NCBI GenBank assembly: GCA_019155205.2
Contig: JAHNZQ020000308.1
Location: 406,690-454,773 of the forward strand
Direction of reading: 5' to 3'
Source: Gracilaria vermiculophylla
Lineage: Eukaryota; Rhodophyta; Florideophyceae; Gracilariales; Gracilariaceae
DNA length: 48,084 bases
Below the pieces are notes generated by a model that was not told the DNA's origin, searched no databases, and was given only the letters and a program-made list of their open reading frames with translations. Numbering within the stretch: position 1 is the stretch's first letter; every line of letters begins with the position of its first letter. Positions 28,950-40,206 of the stretch are shown one piece after another. The position numbers and the translations under genes are program-made.

Positions 28950-29646
28950 AGGCGGCGGCAGCAGCTGCAACAGCAGCAGCAGCAGCGGCAGCGGCAGCGG
29001 CAGCGGCAGCGGCGGCGAAGTGGTGGGCGTGGAGCAGATGAAGCAGAGGCAGCAGGCGGCGGGCAAAGGGGTGGCGGACGTGCTGCAGAAGAACGCTCGG
29101 TACTTCACGATGGACAACGTGGTGTGCTCGTTCTGCGGGCTCAAAGGGCACATGTCGTACGACTGCGGCGAACAGGAAGAGCAGCAGCGCTGCTACTTGT
29201 GCGGCGGCAAGGGGCACTCGAGCAGGCAGTGCCCCGCGGAGCGCTGTCACGTGTGCAACCGGCGCGGGCACCTGGCGCGCGACTGCTCGGCGCGCGGCGG
29301 CGTGAAGCGGCGGGTGCGGCGGCGGTGCGGGCCGCCGCGGGAGCTGACGATGGCGTGCTACGTGTGCGGCGACGAGGGGCACCTTGACTGCAGCGTGGAG
29401 CGCGCGCGGCGCGGCACGCTGTCGTGCATCAACTGCGGCGCGCGAGGCCACAACGGCGCCAACTGCAACATGCCGTCGGGCGACAGCGTCATCTCCGTGG
29501 CGCTGGAGATGGAGCGCTCGCGCCGCGCCGCGCGCGCCGTCGCGCGCCGCCGCCGCCAGCGCGTCGACCCCGCGCTCGACGACAGCGACCGCTTCCGCCG
29601 CGCGCTGCGCGACCTCGCCATGCAGCGCCGCTTCCGCCGCGCGTGA
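28897..29646 (+). CDS. CCHC zinc-knuckle protein, Air1/Air2 or ZCCHC7-like
   Basis: A 249-residue protein starting at an ATG. A Gly/Glu/Ser repeat tract fills residues 7-41. The conserved part starts with RYF, as in Air/ZCCHC7 proteins, followed by zinc knuckles CSFCGLKGHMSYDC (77-90), CYLCGGKGHSSRQC (99-112), CHVCNRRGHLARDC (117-130), a shortened CYVCGDEGHLDC (154-165) and CINCGARGHNGANC (177-190). The C-terminus is Arg-rich. Air proteins are the RNA-binding subunits of the TRAMP complex, which feeds aberrant nuclear RNAs to the exosome. Five knuckles preceded by RYF favour this over CNBP or splicing-factor knuckle proteins. The fourth knuckle has only two residues between His and the last Cys, so its metal site is doubtful. 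Confidence 0.7.
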
Positions 29647-29879
29647 CGCCCGCGCGCGCGCGCGCGCGCACGCCCCACGTCGAATTACACCCAGTCAACG
29701 AAATTGCTTCGCAATTCAGCGCGCCGTGTAAACATCGCAAGCAAACGCCGCTTCAGCTTCCATCATGGACCGCATCCCCCACGCCCATGCTTTGCTGCCG
29801 CTGCGCGCGACGCACGCGCCCACGCCCCTGTCCTCCCATGTTCTTAACCGCCGCCGCCGCCCTACGACTTCGTCACCCA

Positions 29880-29881
<2 letters not shown>

Positions 29882-29946
<65 letters not shown>
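29882..29946 (+). repeat. 65-base poly(C) tract just before a start codon
   Basis: The tract is C apart from one G at 29912. It ends 20 bases before the ATG at 29967 and so would lie in the 5' untranslated region or core promoter. The opposite strand is poly(G). Exact length is uncertain, as homopolymers are hard to sequence. Confidence 0.85.
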
Positions 29947-29966
29947 TTTCCCCGCCCCCTCCAGAA

Positions 29967-31162
29967 ATGGCCTCGCCGTCGCTCCCCCCCACCAACCCCA
30001 AGTCCTCTCTCGCCTCAACCATGATCGCCCACTACCTCGCCGTCCCCTCCGTCAGAGACTGGCTCTTCAACCGCTCCCCAACCCCCACCGTAAACGCTCT
30101 CCCCCTCACCACCGCTTTCAGCTACGCCTGCATGTACTACTCAACCGCCTCCGACCCCTCCGCCCTGCCCCAGCCCTTCCTCGACTTTGGTGACGTGCTG
30201 CTCTGGCAGCACGTGTACGACGGCATCGCCGTCGGTAACCTCTACAATAAGAACGAGCGTCACGCCTTGGCCCACGTGCGCGACTCCGTGCTCGCGCCCA
30301 ACACGCCGCTGTCCTCACGCCCCCGCACGCGCAACTTTGCTGCTGACCTGCGCGTCGACTACCTCGAGCTCGTCGAATTTGCTTGGATGACCGATCACAC
30401 CCTCATCATCGCCTGTCGCCGCTTGCACCGCTCCCCCGCCGTCCACCACAACCGCCTGGTCCTGTCGTGCGACATTCTCTGCTACGACGCGCTCCTGCCG
30501 CCGCCGTCCCCCTCGTCCCCTCCTTCCTCCCCCTCCTCCTCCTCCTCCTTCTCCTCCTCCTCCAACTACTCCTCCTGTGCACCGCCGTCGCTCGCGTCGC
30601 CCATGCTCACCATCGTGCTGCGCGAGCGCCCCACAGTGTGCCATTTTTGCGGTGTGCGCGGCATGGCGCACTGCGCTTGCCCGCCGTCATTCAAGCGCCG
30701 CGCCCCTGCGCCAGCTGAGCGCCCCATTCAACAACCCCAACTTTATCCACTTCATCACCATCAACAACAACAACCACAACAACAACTTCTACTGCATCAG
30801 CAACAACCTCCCAACTCGCAGGTCCTCATCCAGGCATGGCTCGCGTTTTGCCGCCGCCTCTTCACGCTGGCGCAGAGGGGGACGTTCTTTGTGCACATGT
30901 ACCGTCACCCGCCGCATGCGCGCCCCAAGCTGTTCTATAGCCCCGAACACCCTGTGCCGTACCAGTGTGTGTGTGGCGATCGCTCTGAGACGCTCAAGCT
31001 GCTTAGCCTGTACGTACGGCGCATGCGCCTGTGTCAACGGCTTCTGATGGCCGACTGTCGCTTGCAAAGCAGTCACAGCACGCCCAACGATGCGCCGCTT
31101 CTGCGCGACGCGGATGCGCCGCTTCTGCGCGACGCGGATGCGCCGCCGCGCGTTGCCGTTGT

Positions 31163-31193
<31 letters not shown>

Positions 31194-31730
31194 GCCGCCG
31201 TCGCCCCGGCTCAGCCGCTGCCGACGCAGTGCCACGGCAGCAGCGGCGGCGACGGTTGCGGCGGCGGCGGCGGCGACGGCGGCAGCGGCGGCGGCGGCAG
31301 CGGCGGCGGCGGCGGCGGCGGTGGCGGCGGTGGCGGCGGCGGCAGCGCCAGCCCGAGCACGACGGTGACAGCCAATTCGCGCACATCGTCGGTTCGCGAC
31401 GGCGCAGTGACGGTGGCGGGAGCCACCGCGGCTACAGGCTCGGCGTCGTCGCGACGTAACAACAACATCAATAACAGCAGTAATAGCGACGGCGAGGTGC
31501 GACGGTACATTACGAGTGACGCGCTCAACGTGCCCATGTGTCGCAAATGTGCGCGCCGCTTCCACAAGCGCGGCAATCTCATCCGTCACATTCAAGCGGT
31601 TCACCTTAAGCTGAAACCGTTTGTGTGCACGCTGTGCTCGGCGCGCTTCGGCTACAAGACGCATCTCAAGAGGCACCAGCAAAAGCACCAGCGCCGCAAC
31701 GAAGTGCTGCGGTTTGAACTTCGCGCATGA
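29967..31730 (+). CDS. C2H2 zinc-finger protein, probable transcription factor
   Basis: A 587-residue protein. I chose the ATG at 29967, the first after the poly(C) tract; the frame is open upstream only as poly-Pro and Arg-rich translation. Residues ~20-190 form an unrecognised folded region. Low-complexity stretches follow: Ser-rich, Gln/His-rich, poly-Ala and poly-Gly from GGC/GCC triplets, and Asn-rich. A perfect 24-bp repeat near 31090-31137 encodes DAPLLRDA twice. Two C2H2 fingers close the protein at about 522-574: CRKCARRFHKRGNLIRHIQAVH, given here in two parts as CRKC plus RFHKRGNLIRH, and CTLCSARFGYKTHLKRHQQKH in the same layout. A CHFC...HCAC cluster in the middle might bind another zinc. 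Probably nuclear; target unknown. Confidence 0.75.
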
Positions 31731-31901
31731 CGCACGCCAAGCTAACTGGAGATGCTTGCTGTAAAATGGACCCTGCTCGCGTTTACTTGCGCCACGGGCG
31801 ACTACGACCGGCAAGCCACGACGGCAGCAGCGGTAGCGGCAGCGGCAGCGTTAGCGGTAGCGACAACAGCCGCGGCAGTAGCGCACGTTGCCCGCAGTTG
31901 A

Positions 31902-31978
31902 CAAAACGGACAAAACGGGGGCGTGGCGCGCGCAGCTGTGTCGCGCGCCAGCATACAGCGCGCGTGCGCGCCTTACCG

Positions 31979-32017
<39 letters not shown>

Positions 32018-32152
32018 CGCCCCCCCCCCCCCCCCCCCCCGCCCCCGCCNNNNNNNCAAAACGAAAAAACCGGGGGGGGGCCGCGCGCCCCTCTGTGCCG
32101 CCCCCCCATACACCGCGCGGGGCCGCCCCCCCCCCCCCCCCCCCCCCCCCCC
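31902..32152. repeat. Probable mis-assembled duplication around a poly(C) tract and 7 N
   Basis: Copy A (31902-32016) runs CAAAACGG...ACAAAACGGGGG...CATACAGCGCGCG and then poly(C). Copy B (32057-32152), directly after NNNNNNN at 32050-32056, runs CAAAACGA...AAAAACCGGGGG...CATACACCGCGCG and then poly(C). B reads like A with extra C and G runs and lost bases, as expected from poor reads through a homopolymer. The real locus probably has one copy. Confidence 0.65.
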
Positions 32153-32482
32153 TTTTTCGCGCCCCGCGCTGCACCGCGCCTTTTCTTGGCGCCCCATGCG
32201 ACCCCCCCCCCCCCCTCCGCCCGCACAGCTGTCCTTCTCTCCGTTCCCACCCCCGCCATCGCAGCGGTCACCGTCAAGCGCACAACTCCCCTCCCTTTCC
32301 CCCTCCCCCTCCCCCCATCCCCATCCTTCCCCCCCCCTGCTCCGTCGGCCCCCCCATTCCACTCTTTCCTTCCCCGAACCGACGCATGGTCCTCCCGCCC
32401 CCACGCCTCTCTGTCGCCCTCCCTCTCACGCGCTGCTACACCCTTTCCGTCACCCACCCCGTCGCACCCCACCTAACTACCT
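32153..32482 (+). promoter_or_regulatory. C-rich upstream region of the KH gene
   Basis: This 330-bp stretch precedes the ATG at 32483 and is strongly pyrimidine-rich on the plus strand (CCCTCCCCCTCCC-type runs). No TATA box is visible. Open frames here on both strands result from composition. Confidence 0.5.
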
Positions 32483-34906
32483 ATGGCTCAAGTCACCACT
32501 GACGAGTCCCCATCCACCGCCAGCACCACTCTTCCCGACGCTTCTGCCACCCGCGATCCCCCCTCCGCAAACCCCCCGCCCATGGATCGCCATCCATCCT
32601 CTAAGCCCGCAACAACTCCATCGCAGCTCCGCCTCCCCAATCTGTCCACGCAGCACCACCCCAACGGCTCCGCACAACCTCCCGCCACGCAGCACCCGCC
32701 CCGCAACACCCCGCACCCGCTCGCTCCCGACGCACGCGACGCCCCCGACGCCCCCGACGCCCCCGACGCCCCCGACGCCCACGACGTCCCCGACGCTCAC
32801 GACGCCGCCAACGCCCTCGATGACGTCAACGCCTTCGATGCCGCCAACGCCGCCACCGTTAACGACGCCCACGCTTCGTACGCCCATTCGGCTCCCGACC
32901 CGCCCTACATTGTTTCCCAACCACCCAATGCACCTCCACCGCAAAACCAGCCTCCCCACACACTGCATGCCCCCGACGCGGCAGATGCCCCTCCGCCCCC
33001 CCTCCAACCCCCCGTCCACTCTATGCCCCTCGAAACGTCGCTCCCGTCGCACCATCATCAACCATTCAACGTGACGTCTGCCTTTGGCGATCTCTCCCTA
33101 AACGCCCCCGTCGAGTACCCTTCCGCCCTTCAAGTCATGCCCATCCCGCCGCAGCAAATCATTCCCATTCGCTCACAGCATCCTGCTCAAGTAGCGCATC
33201 ACAACCGACGCCACCACCACCACCATTCCTCTCTACACAACCACCACAACCACCAGCACACTTTTCAGCTGTGGGTTCCGCAGGAGCGTGTAGGCGCCGT
33301 AATTGGCGGCCACGGCGCCGTCATTCGCTCCCTGCAGGAAAAGTCAGGTGCCGCTATTCAAGTGCACAACGACACCATTCGTGACGACCGCAAACTTTTC
33401 ACAATTTTCGGCACTCGTGCCCAGTACGAGACCGCGGCTCAACTCGTCAACCAAATTGTGGAACGATCCCGTCCATCATCGCATTACCCTTCCCATTACA
33501 ACTCCTCGTTGGACACTCGCTCACATCATTCGGCTTCCGTCCAGTCTAACAGCACTCACATGTCAAATAAGCCCTCTACTTCTGACATGTGTAAAACTGT
33601 CTACGTGCCAACTTCGTGCGTCGGTCTCGTAATAGGCCGTAACGGCGAAACTATAAAGAGCTTACAAGATAGATCCGGCGCTGAGATCAAAGTCACCCCG
33701 GACAGAAAGGCCACCCCAGGATCAGATGACCGTTCCATTCTCATATCCGGAACTGAGCAAGCTATTGCCACTGCTCATCAGCTCGTGTCCGAGATTGTCA
33801 ACGACGCCCGTTCACGACGCCCATCCCAATATGGAGGCTTGTCGTCGCCCTCCACCTACAAGCGCCATTCAGTTTTCATGGAAACACTTGCCGTTCCCAA
33901 CGAGAAAGTTGGTCTCATCATAGGGAAGAAAGGGATCACCATTCGAGATTTGCAAATCAAGTCCGGTGCCGTCATCCAAGTCGCCAAGGACGACAGCAGC
34001 GTTCGCAGCGACGGCAGTCGCCCCATCACTATAACCGGATCAAGGGCTCAGATCGAGGATGCCAAGGCGATGATTGCCAGCAAAATCAACGTCAGTATGC
34101 TCACTACCATTCATCCCCCTACTATGTTTCAATCCCCGCTACTTGATCCGCATGGCATACCGCTAGCCCCGGGCCAGCCGCCTGGGCTGCAATATGTCAT
34201 GCCACACGTCTACGAAACAGAGTATTCCAATGGTCAAATGCACACATTTCCTCAAATCGTCGACCTAGCTGATCCCAATAACTCCCAAAGTCGCCATCCA
34301 ATGGCATACATGCCATATTTTTCATATAACAATGTCGCACCAGTGCCACAACATCGCCAGTTCGCACAACAAGCTGCCCACATTCCTTTCAATCCTGCGT
34401 TACATCAACATCAACATCAACCTCCACCTTCTTCACAGCAGCAAGCTCTTCATGATACCTCATCCCCGCCCCAGACACAAGCGGATCAAGAGTCTCAATT
34501 AGCGCCCCCCATGGTTCCCCATCCGCAGCAACAGGTCGATGGAATAACTCCTCCAGTAAATATGGTGGCAGGTGAAGCGAATCCAGGGTTTGTCATGTTT
34601 CCTTCGCATCCATTCCATTCAATGGCCTCGCAGATACAACCCCAGCAAATTTATTCGGGAATGACAAACACGCGCGTCTTCCCGCGAGAGGCACAAGCAC
34701 ACGCACAAGCTCAGATGTATGCTCATGCACAAGGGCAGGTACAAGCGCAGGTTCAAATACAGACGCAGCCACTTGCCCAAGTTCAACCGATGGCTCCGGT
34801 TCCATCAAATAAAAGCACGGAAGGCTCCCACCTTGAACAGCAATCGAACGACGCAGCCCAAAACTTATCACCGATACCTGGTGAGATAGAGCAACCGGAC
34901 CGATAA
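32483..34906 (+). CDS. Three-KH-domain RNA/ssDNA-binding protein
   Basis: An 807-residue protein. KH1 (~259-327) has the GxxG loop GGHG at 275-278, KH2 (~371-440) has GRNG at 385-388, and KH3 (~466-536) has GKKG at 481-484. Each shows the pattern of Val-Gly-x-Ile-Ile-Gly, then Ile-x-x-Leu-Gln and Ser-Gly-Ala. The domain set resembles the PCBP/hnRNP K and FUBP families, which bind single-stranded C-rich or U-rich RNA or DNA and act in splicing, translation and transcription. The N-terminal 255 residues are disordered, with a DAP/DAH tripeptide repeat at ~83-120 from a 9-bp DNA repeat and a His cluster just before KH1. The C-terminus is Gln/Ala-rich. The spacing of two close domains and one further away is not decisive for a subfamily. 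Confidence 0.9.
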   Translation: MAQVTTDESPSTASTTLPDASATRDPPSANPPPMDRHPSSKPATTPSQLRLPNLSTQHHPNGSAQPPATQHPPRNTPHPLAPDARDAPDAPDAPDAPDAHDVPDAHDAANALDDVNAFDAANAATVNDAHASYAHSAPDPPYIVSQPPNAPPPQNQPPHTLHAPDAADAPPPPLQPPVHSMPLETSLPSHHHQPFNVTSAFGDLSLNAPVEYPSALQVMPIPPQQIIPIRSQHPAQVAHHNRRHHHHHSSLHNHHNHQHTFQLWVPQERVGAVIGGHGAVIRSLQEKSGAAIQVHNDTIRDDRKLFTIFGTRAQYETAAQLVNQIVERSRPSSHYPSHYNSSLDTRSHHSASVQSNSTHMSNKPSTSDMCKTVYVPTSCVGLVIGRNGETIKSLQDRSGAEIKVTPDRKATPGSDDRSILISGTEQAIATAHQLVSEIVNDARSRRPSQYGGLSSPSTYKRHSVFMETLAVPNEKVGLIIGKKGITIRDLQIKSGAVIQVAKDDSSVRSDGSRPITITGSRAQIEDAKAMIASKINVSMLTTIHPPTMFQSPLLDPHGIPLAPGQPPGLQYVMPHVYETEYSNGQMHTFPQIVDLADPNNSQSRHPMAYMPYFSYNNVAPVPQHRQFAQQAAHIPFNPALHQHQHQPPPSSQQQALHDTSSPPQTQADQESQLAPPMVPHPQQQVDGITPPVNMVAGEANPGFVMFPSHPFHSMASQIQPQQIYSGMTNTRVFPREAQAHAQAQMYAHAQGQVQAQVQIQTQPLAQVQPMAPVPSNKSTEGSHLEQQSNDAAQNLSPIPGEIEQPDR

Positions 34907-37900
34907 GAATTTGGACAAAACATCTGGAGCTCCACAACTGACAACAAATGTGTAACTACGCCCCACAGAAGCCCGCCCCTTTCATCACCATGTACATATG
35001 GTGAGCAGCGTCCTCTCCCTGAGCTCGGATCTGCTCCAGATCTTTGAAATTTGGCTCGTTCGACGGTGGAGGTATATGGAGTAGATCGCCACATTTCGTA
35101 ACGATATCGCCCTCTAAATAAACCATCACGTCGGGATTGTCGATTTCTTCAAAACTTTTCCTCTCTTCAAGTATCCGAGTTGCGTGTTTGATGTGAAAGC
35201 TTCGTTAGACTTGCTGGTTGAACCGTCAGGTTCCAGCACGAAGATAGGGCGTGGGAAGGCTGCCAGACCGCCTCACGAAAGCACGCAAGGTTTGGCCCGC
35301 AGATCAACCTTTGTCTGAACAGAGGTGGAAAACATCATCCATCATGTACAGTACAGCTGGCTTTACAGCATTGGTCACATGTATAACAGGTTGACGGGTT
35401 AGGATGGCTAACAAGACTTGGGAGAACCAAAAATCACGTGCACCGAATGGAATCCAGTTAATCATATGCACTGCTGAGCATAAAACATACTGTTTAATCA
35501 TTTGAGTAATGGAGTGTTCAAAGATAGGAAAGGGTCACCAATTGGTGCCCCTTCCCCTACTGGCTAATTGTCGTTGATCTCAGATGCAGCAAGGCAACAA
35601 CTATTTTCTCTAATGACCAGCGTACTACATTCTTGACGACCAGACACGCATTTCCAGAAGATAGTGCACTCGAAAACGTTCGGACCCGACTCTTATTTGG
35701 TTATGCCGTTTAGCTTGTGCATACGTACGCATACAAAAAGAAGCATACGCAGGTGCATCGCAGTATTTATATTCTGTACCTTTTTATGTTATATTCTGTG
35801 GCTTAATGATTTCAGAACGATCGAAATCATGTCCACGAGGAGGGTAGTTCTCATTCTTGAAAGAAGAAAACTTCGACGCCCTAATCATAGGCAATTATCT
35901 TTTGTCGTATCGTTTTGCGGGCTGTCAGCTGCTGAATGTCACACATTTGAGTATTTTATGAACAGCAGTACAAGAAATGAGTTGGGTTAATAATCGTTGT
36001 GCCACATTGCGGACAATTTGTTTCCATACTCAAGAAAGAGCCTCCATTGCGTAAAGAGAGGGCAAGAGCAACCTCTTTACATACTTTCGAGTTGTTCTTT
36101 TCATTGGAGGAAACGCTCCCACACATGACAGTTCATCGAACTGTGAACTTACTGGCTTTCTCAGGCATCTGAAGTATTATCGCAATTAGCTCGACAAGAC
36201 CATTGGCCATCAACATCACCATACTGCGTATCGCAGACAAATAGAAATTATAACTTTCTGTTCCGCACTGCCCTCAGAACACAGTACTATGAAGTAACGT
36301 TTGGTTAAAGGTATTTAATCATAGGGAGCTCATGTTAGTACAGCAAAAGGCAGGATTTCTTTCTGGCCAGGGGTGATTTCAAAAGAACAGACAACCGGCA
36401 AATTCAGGGCTGAAAATATTACTATCAGAAAGAGTTCAGGTGCCCCACTGGTCTGCAAGACATCAAAGCACGGCTTTAAGCACAAAAGAAAGCACCGCTT
36501 TCAGAAGAAGAGGGACGCAAAAAAGATTTGAGAGAGATATGGGGCGCAGAAACTACGCTAGCACATCGGTTTTCAAGACACAACCCATCATTGCACCCAG
36601 TCGCGAGCTGCAAATACTAGGAAGTGCTGCGCTGCAATTGTGTGCATGGGATTAATAAGGACTGCGATTATGTGCTGATGCGCTGTCACAAAACTCGAGC
36701 GAAACAGTACGTAATCAAGAACGCAGCAGCGGCAAATCGGTGATACAGTACATACTTTTGCAGAAAGTCCCATCAAGGGTTCTGGCCTTCTTGAGGAAAA
36801 TGGAATATGTAGATAATTGCTACTTATTTGGAATGTACTTCAGCTCATCCAGGATTGGTTCGCTTTTCAATCGCCGTCTAAAAGCCGGATGAATGTTGAT
36901 CACAGACAGACCTCTGCCTAGCCGCATCAAAGAAGAAGGCCAAGTGTTAGTGTTTGATGATCAGCCTCCATCGGTTTCCCTGCTTCTTTTTAGAGATTGG
37001 CATTTCTGTCATTTTGCCTCACAGATGACATGAGGGTGGAATGTGGAAAAGGGTTTTGTGGTCTGTTGCGTGGCACAAGACGGCCCAGAAAACGATCCCT
37101 CACGTCGCGCCTTAATCGAGGTGGTCCAAAGAAAATGACAAAACCGATGCTTTGACGAAGGTGAAACGGTGTCAATCGATAGTGACAGAATGCCCTCGAA
37201 ATCCGAGACTTGTTACAAATCACACACTTCTCGCAACAGGAAACAGTAATAAATCGTTAGCTACTTCAGCTTGAGTCGCTAATGGAACGTTATGTGTAGC
37301 CTACACGTACCCAAGGGTAATTTAATCGGGATCTGTATGAATCGTTGCAGCCTATGCACAGAAACTGTTCATTTGCCCTGTCCTGATCGGTCTGGGCCAG
37401 GCTTATCCAAAATAAGGCCAATTTAATGAAATCATATCTAAATATAGAGCAGCAAAAGTAAGGAGTAATCGATATTCGTAACATGAAGTCCATTGTTTCG
37501 CGATGCAGTAGCGCTTGTAAACAAGCAGCATTTTCATTTCATAGTCCGGGTTCCCCAGCAGGTAGCCGTCATCAAGTTTCTGCTCAACGTTCCAGTTCCC
37601 TAACTCTGGATTTTTTTCGCAACACCGATATCATCCATGACCACAGTCTTCCACTGAGCCCAGTTGAAGCTAGAACACGTTGACAATTACCGATGATAGC
37701 TTCAGTTCTCAACCTGATGCTGTCAAGGGTAAATGCGTTAATCCCAACGGTTAACTGCTCATGTCGCACCATCCGATATTTTGATTTGTTACTCTTTGCT
37801 CTAAAGAGCAGCTAGCTAGCTTGAAAGTTGGGAAAGTCTTTTTGGAAATGATCTTCGTACAATTAAGCAATAGAACAGCCTATCGTCAGCACAAACGCCC

Positions 37901-40206
37901 ATTTCTCTCGACAAATCCCTTTCCGTTTTGTCTTGTACAAGAAGCGGTTTAATGACGATTCGAGCCACGCAGCCTGCGAACAATTAGGATGCGCATACCT
38001 TGTACATTTGAAGTACTTGCCACTGACAGAGACTTTTCTGGAGCGAGTGCCGGAGTAGCCGCGTCAAGCATTTGATCAATATCCTCGAATTCGCAATGTT
38101 TGTTCGGCCTGACTGCTACGAAGGCCTTCGTATCCGCATTCCGCGTTCTTAACTCCACACCCTAATCTTTCTCAGAAATGCAGCGGAAGATTGCCATATT
38201 TTGCAAGCATCCAGCGGCTCTTGCCTTTTCGTATACTGCTTGAGACGTGTCTGGCTTGTGCGGGTATTCACAACAATCAGAAACCTTCATTCTCCGTGAC
38301 AAAATAGGAACGGCTCCGCGAGATACACCCGCCATGGTCGCACTTGAATTTGAAGGTCTGAAAGTGCCCGGGGGTGTTCGAGGTCAAAATGTAGGATGGG
38401 ACAAGCTTGAGAATTTGCGATTTAAGCGATTTACTACAGATGATCCTTCAATTGAACGGCGCAAACGAAGCTAGCTTCTTTTCCCGCCGGGATAATGATC
38501 GCAATTGTAATCTGCCCCGCTAATGATGACAAGTATTCACATGTCCAATCACCCGTATTGCACTCCCCGAACTGATAGACCGTCGAAGCCATCTCAGCGG
38601 CTTGTTCCATATGCCACATGGGAAGAATTTCCGCCGAGATACTGTGTCCTTTGTAGTCTGGTACTTCACGCTAAGTTGGATCGACAATTGAGAATCGAAC
38701 ACGAGTTTTTCGCACCGCTTCAGAAACGTGCCCATGCCACTGACTTGTAACTCGACCTTCCCGTCCGATCCTCTTACTCTGTTGTCTCAGTTCCTCCTTC
38801 GCCAGCAATCCCGCCCGACCTGCCGATTTCAACCACGTGGTCGAGGCCGGGTATAATACAGTGATTCTTCCAGACCGTTCGCGAGGGAGGTGTGACACTC
38901 GGTCCATTTCTAACCCTTCCGCCCGCGCCCCCTCGGTCTACACTATCCACCACACGAGGCGGCACCGTCAGGCCCGGGCTGGTCTTCCCTAGCGAGCGGC
39001 GGAGGCTAATAGAGCTTGGGTAGGTCTAGGTCACTGACGTGGGCATCAGTTAATGTCCGCACGGTTCCCCTCATCGCCGCCTAGACCGCCTTCCTGCCCC
39101 GACCCGCCATTTGTAGCGGAGCTATATCGCTTGATGTCTTTGACGCGTACGACCGGCGAGCCATCGCCGCCACGACCGATAGCGCCTCTTATGTCAATGA
39201 ATTCAGCGAGGGTTTCGAGAAAATTTGTAGCGGGCGGGTCTTTGATATGGAAGGTGAATCTGTTTAAGGCCCGATGGACAACGGTGTTCTGAGACGATGA
39301 GGACTTCGCTTTACACAGGTAGAGAGAATCCGATCCATAGAGCTTCGAATCTAAGTTCCCCTGAGGCACTGAAGATTCTCTGGCTCCCCGCGTAGCCTAC
39401 GATTCCTCGATCGCCGTCAGTGCCGTCGCATCCTTGGGAAACCAGTTGCAGATGTCGGCCTAGCTTCGGGTGTGTGACTGCGATTGTAACGATGCTGAAA
39501 GGGAGCAGAAAAGCGGAACGGGTGGGTTGTTCTCAATTGGAATCTTATCGGCGGAGACAAGATTCATTTGTGAATACAAAAACGGTACTATCTTGATGTG
39601 GGTGCGATAGCGCCTTCTATAGAATGCAACGACGTGGCTCTTCATCGGACGTGCGGTTTATCCTTCGTGAGTTTCAACCCTGGTTGATAATAAGCAATCG
39701 TGACGAGCCCAACGGAAAAAAAGGAAACTAAATGTACACACGATTAAGCTCGGACCAAGTGCCATGAAGGCTCGTGGTTTCTTGAACTTTAGTATGGACG
39801 GCAAATATACGCTGTGTAAGTACTTACCCCTCTGCCACCAATTCAACGGTGCTATTGATCACAGCAACATCCATTTTTACCACAATACAATTCCATCGAG
39901 CTGCACCAGAGGTTTGAGCTCTGGGAAGTACGGCGCTCTATCCTTTGAAATAGGGCCCTAAGGTATTTGGCAGCAAGTTCGTCGTGTACAATCTGCCATA
40001 TCTTAGGGAAGAACGACGGCTTCGAAATATCAATTACGCCGTTATGCATTAGTTTACAAGACTGACACCAGCTGTTCTGCTTCCGATATGCTCATACATC
40101 ACGAATTTGAGAGGGTAACCGCATCTCCGGTTCATTTGAAAAGAGTTGGCGACGGCTTATTAAGTTCTGACCTTGAATATGAGTAAATTCGGGGGTTGAC
40201 TATGCT
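34907..40206. other. 5.3-kb interval without a recognisable gene
   Basis: The longest frames are around 70-110 codons and lack motifs (for example 38247-38474 plus and 39046-39369 minus). Composition is mixed, with a GC-rich patch at about 38740-39130. I found no tRNA, snRNA or rRNA signature, no LTR copy from the left part of the window, and no repeat longer than a few tens of bases by eye. It may hold a noncoding RNA, a decayed element, or regulatory sequence. Confidence 0.5.

Noticed and set aside
28497..29387. 296-codon plus-strand frame upstream of and overlapping the zinc-knuckle gene
   Set aside because: It is Arg-rich translation of GGC repeats, in another phase from the clear CCHC knuckles.
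29424..29966. Upstream extension of the C2H2 protein frame
   Set aside because: It overlaps the zinc-knuckle gene and consists of Arg-rich and poly-Pro translation through the poly(C) tract.
30789..31814. 341-codon minus-strand frame opposite the C2H2 gene
   Set aside because: It is a mirror of the plus-strand gene with poly-Ala from GCC runs; no domain.
31783..32472. Poly-Gly and poly-Pro frames on both strands around the N block
   Set aside because: They are translations of homopolymer C/G and a gap, not genes.
38247..38474. Small frame in the gene-free interval
   Set aside because: Its first ATG is internal, leaving about 46 codons; no motif or neighbour supports it.
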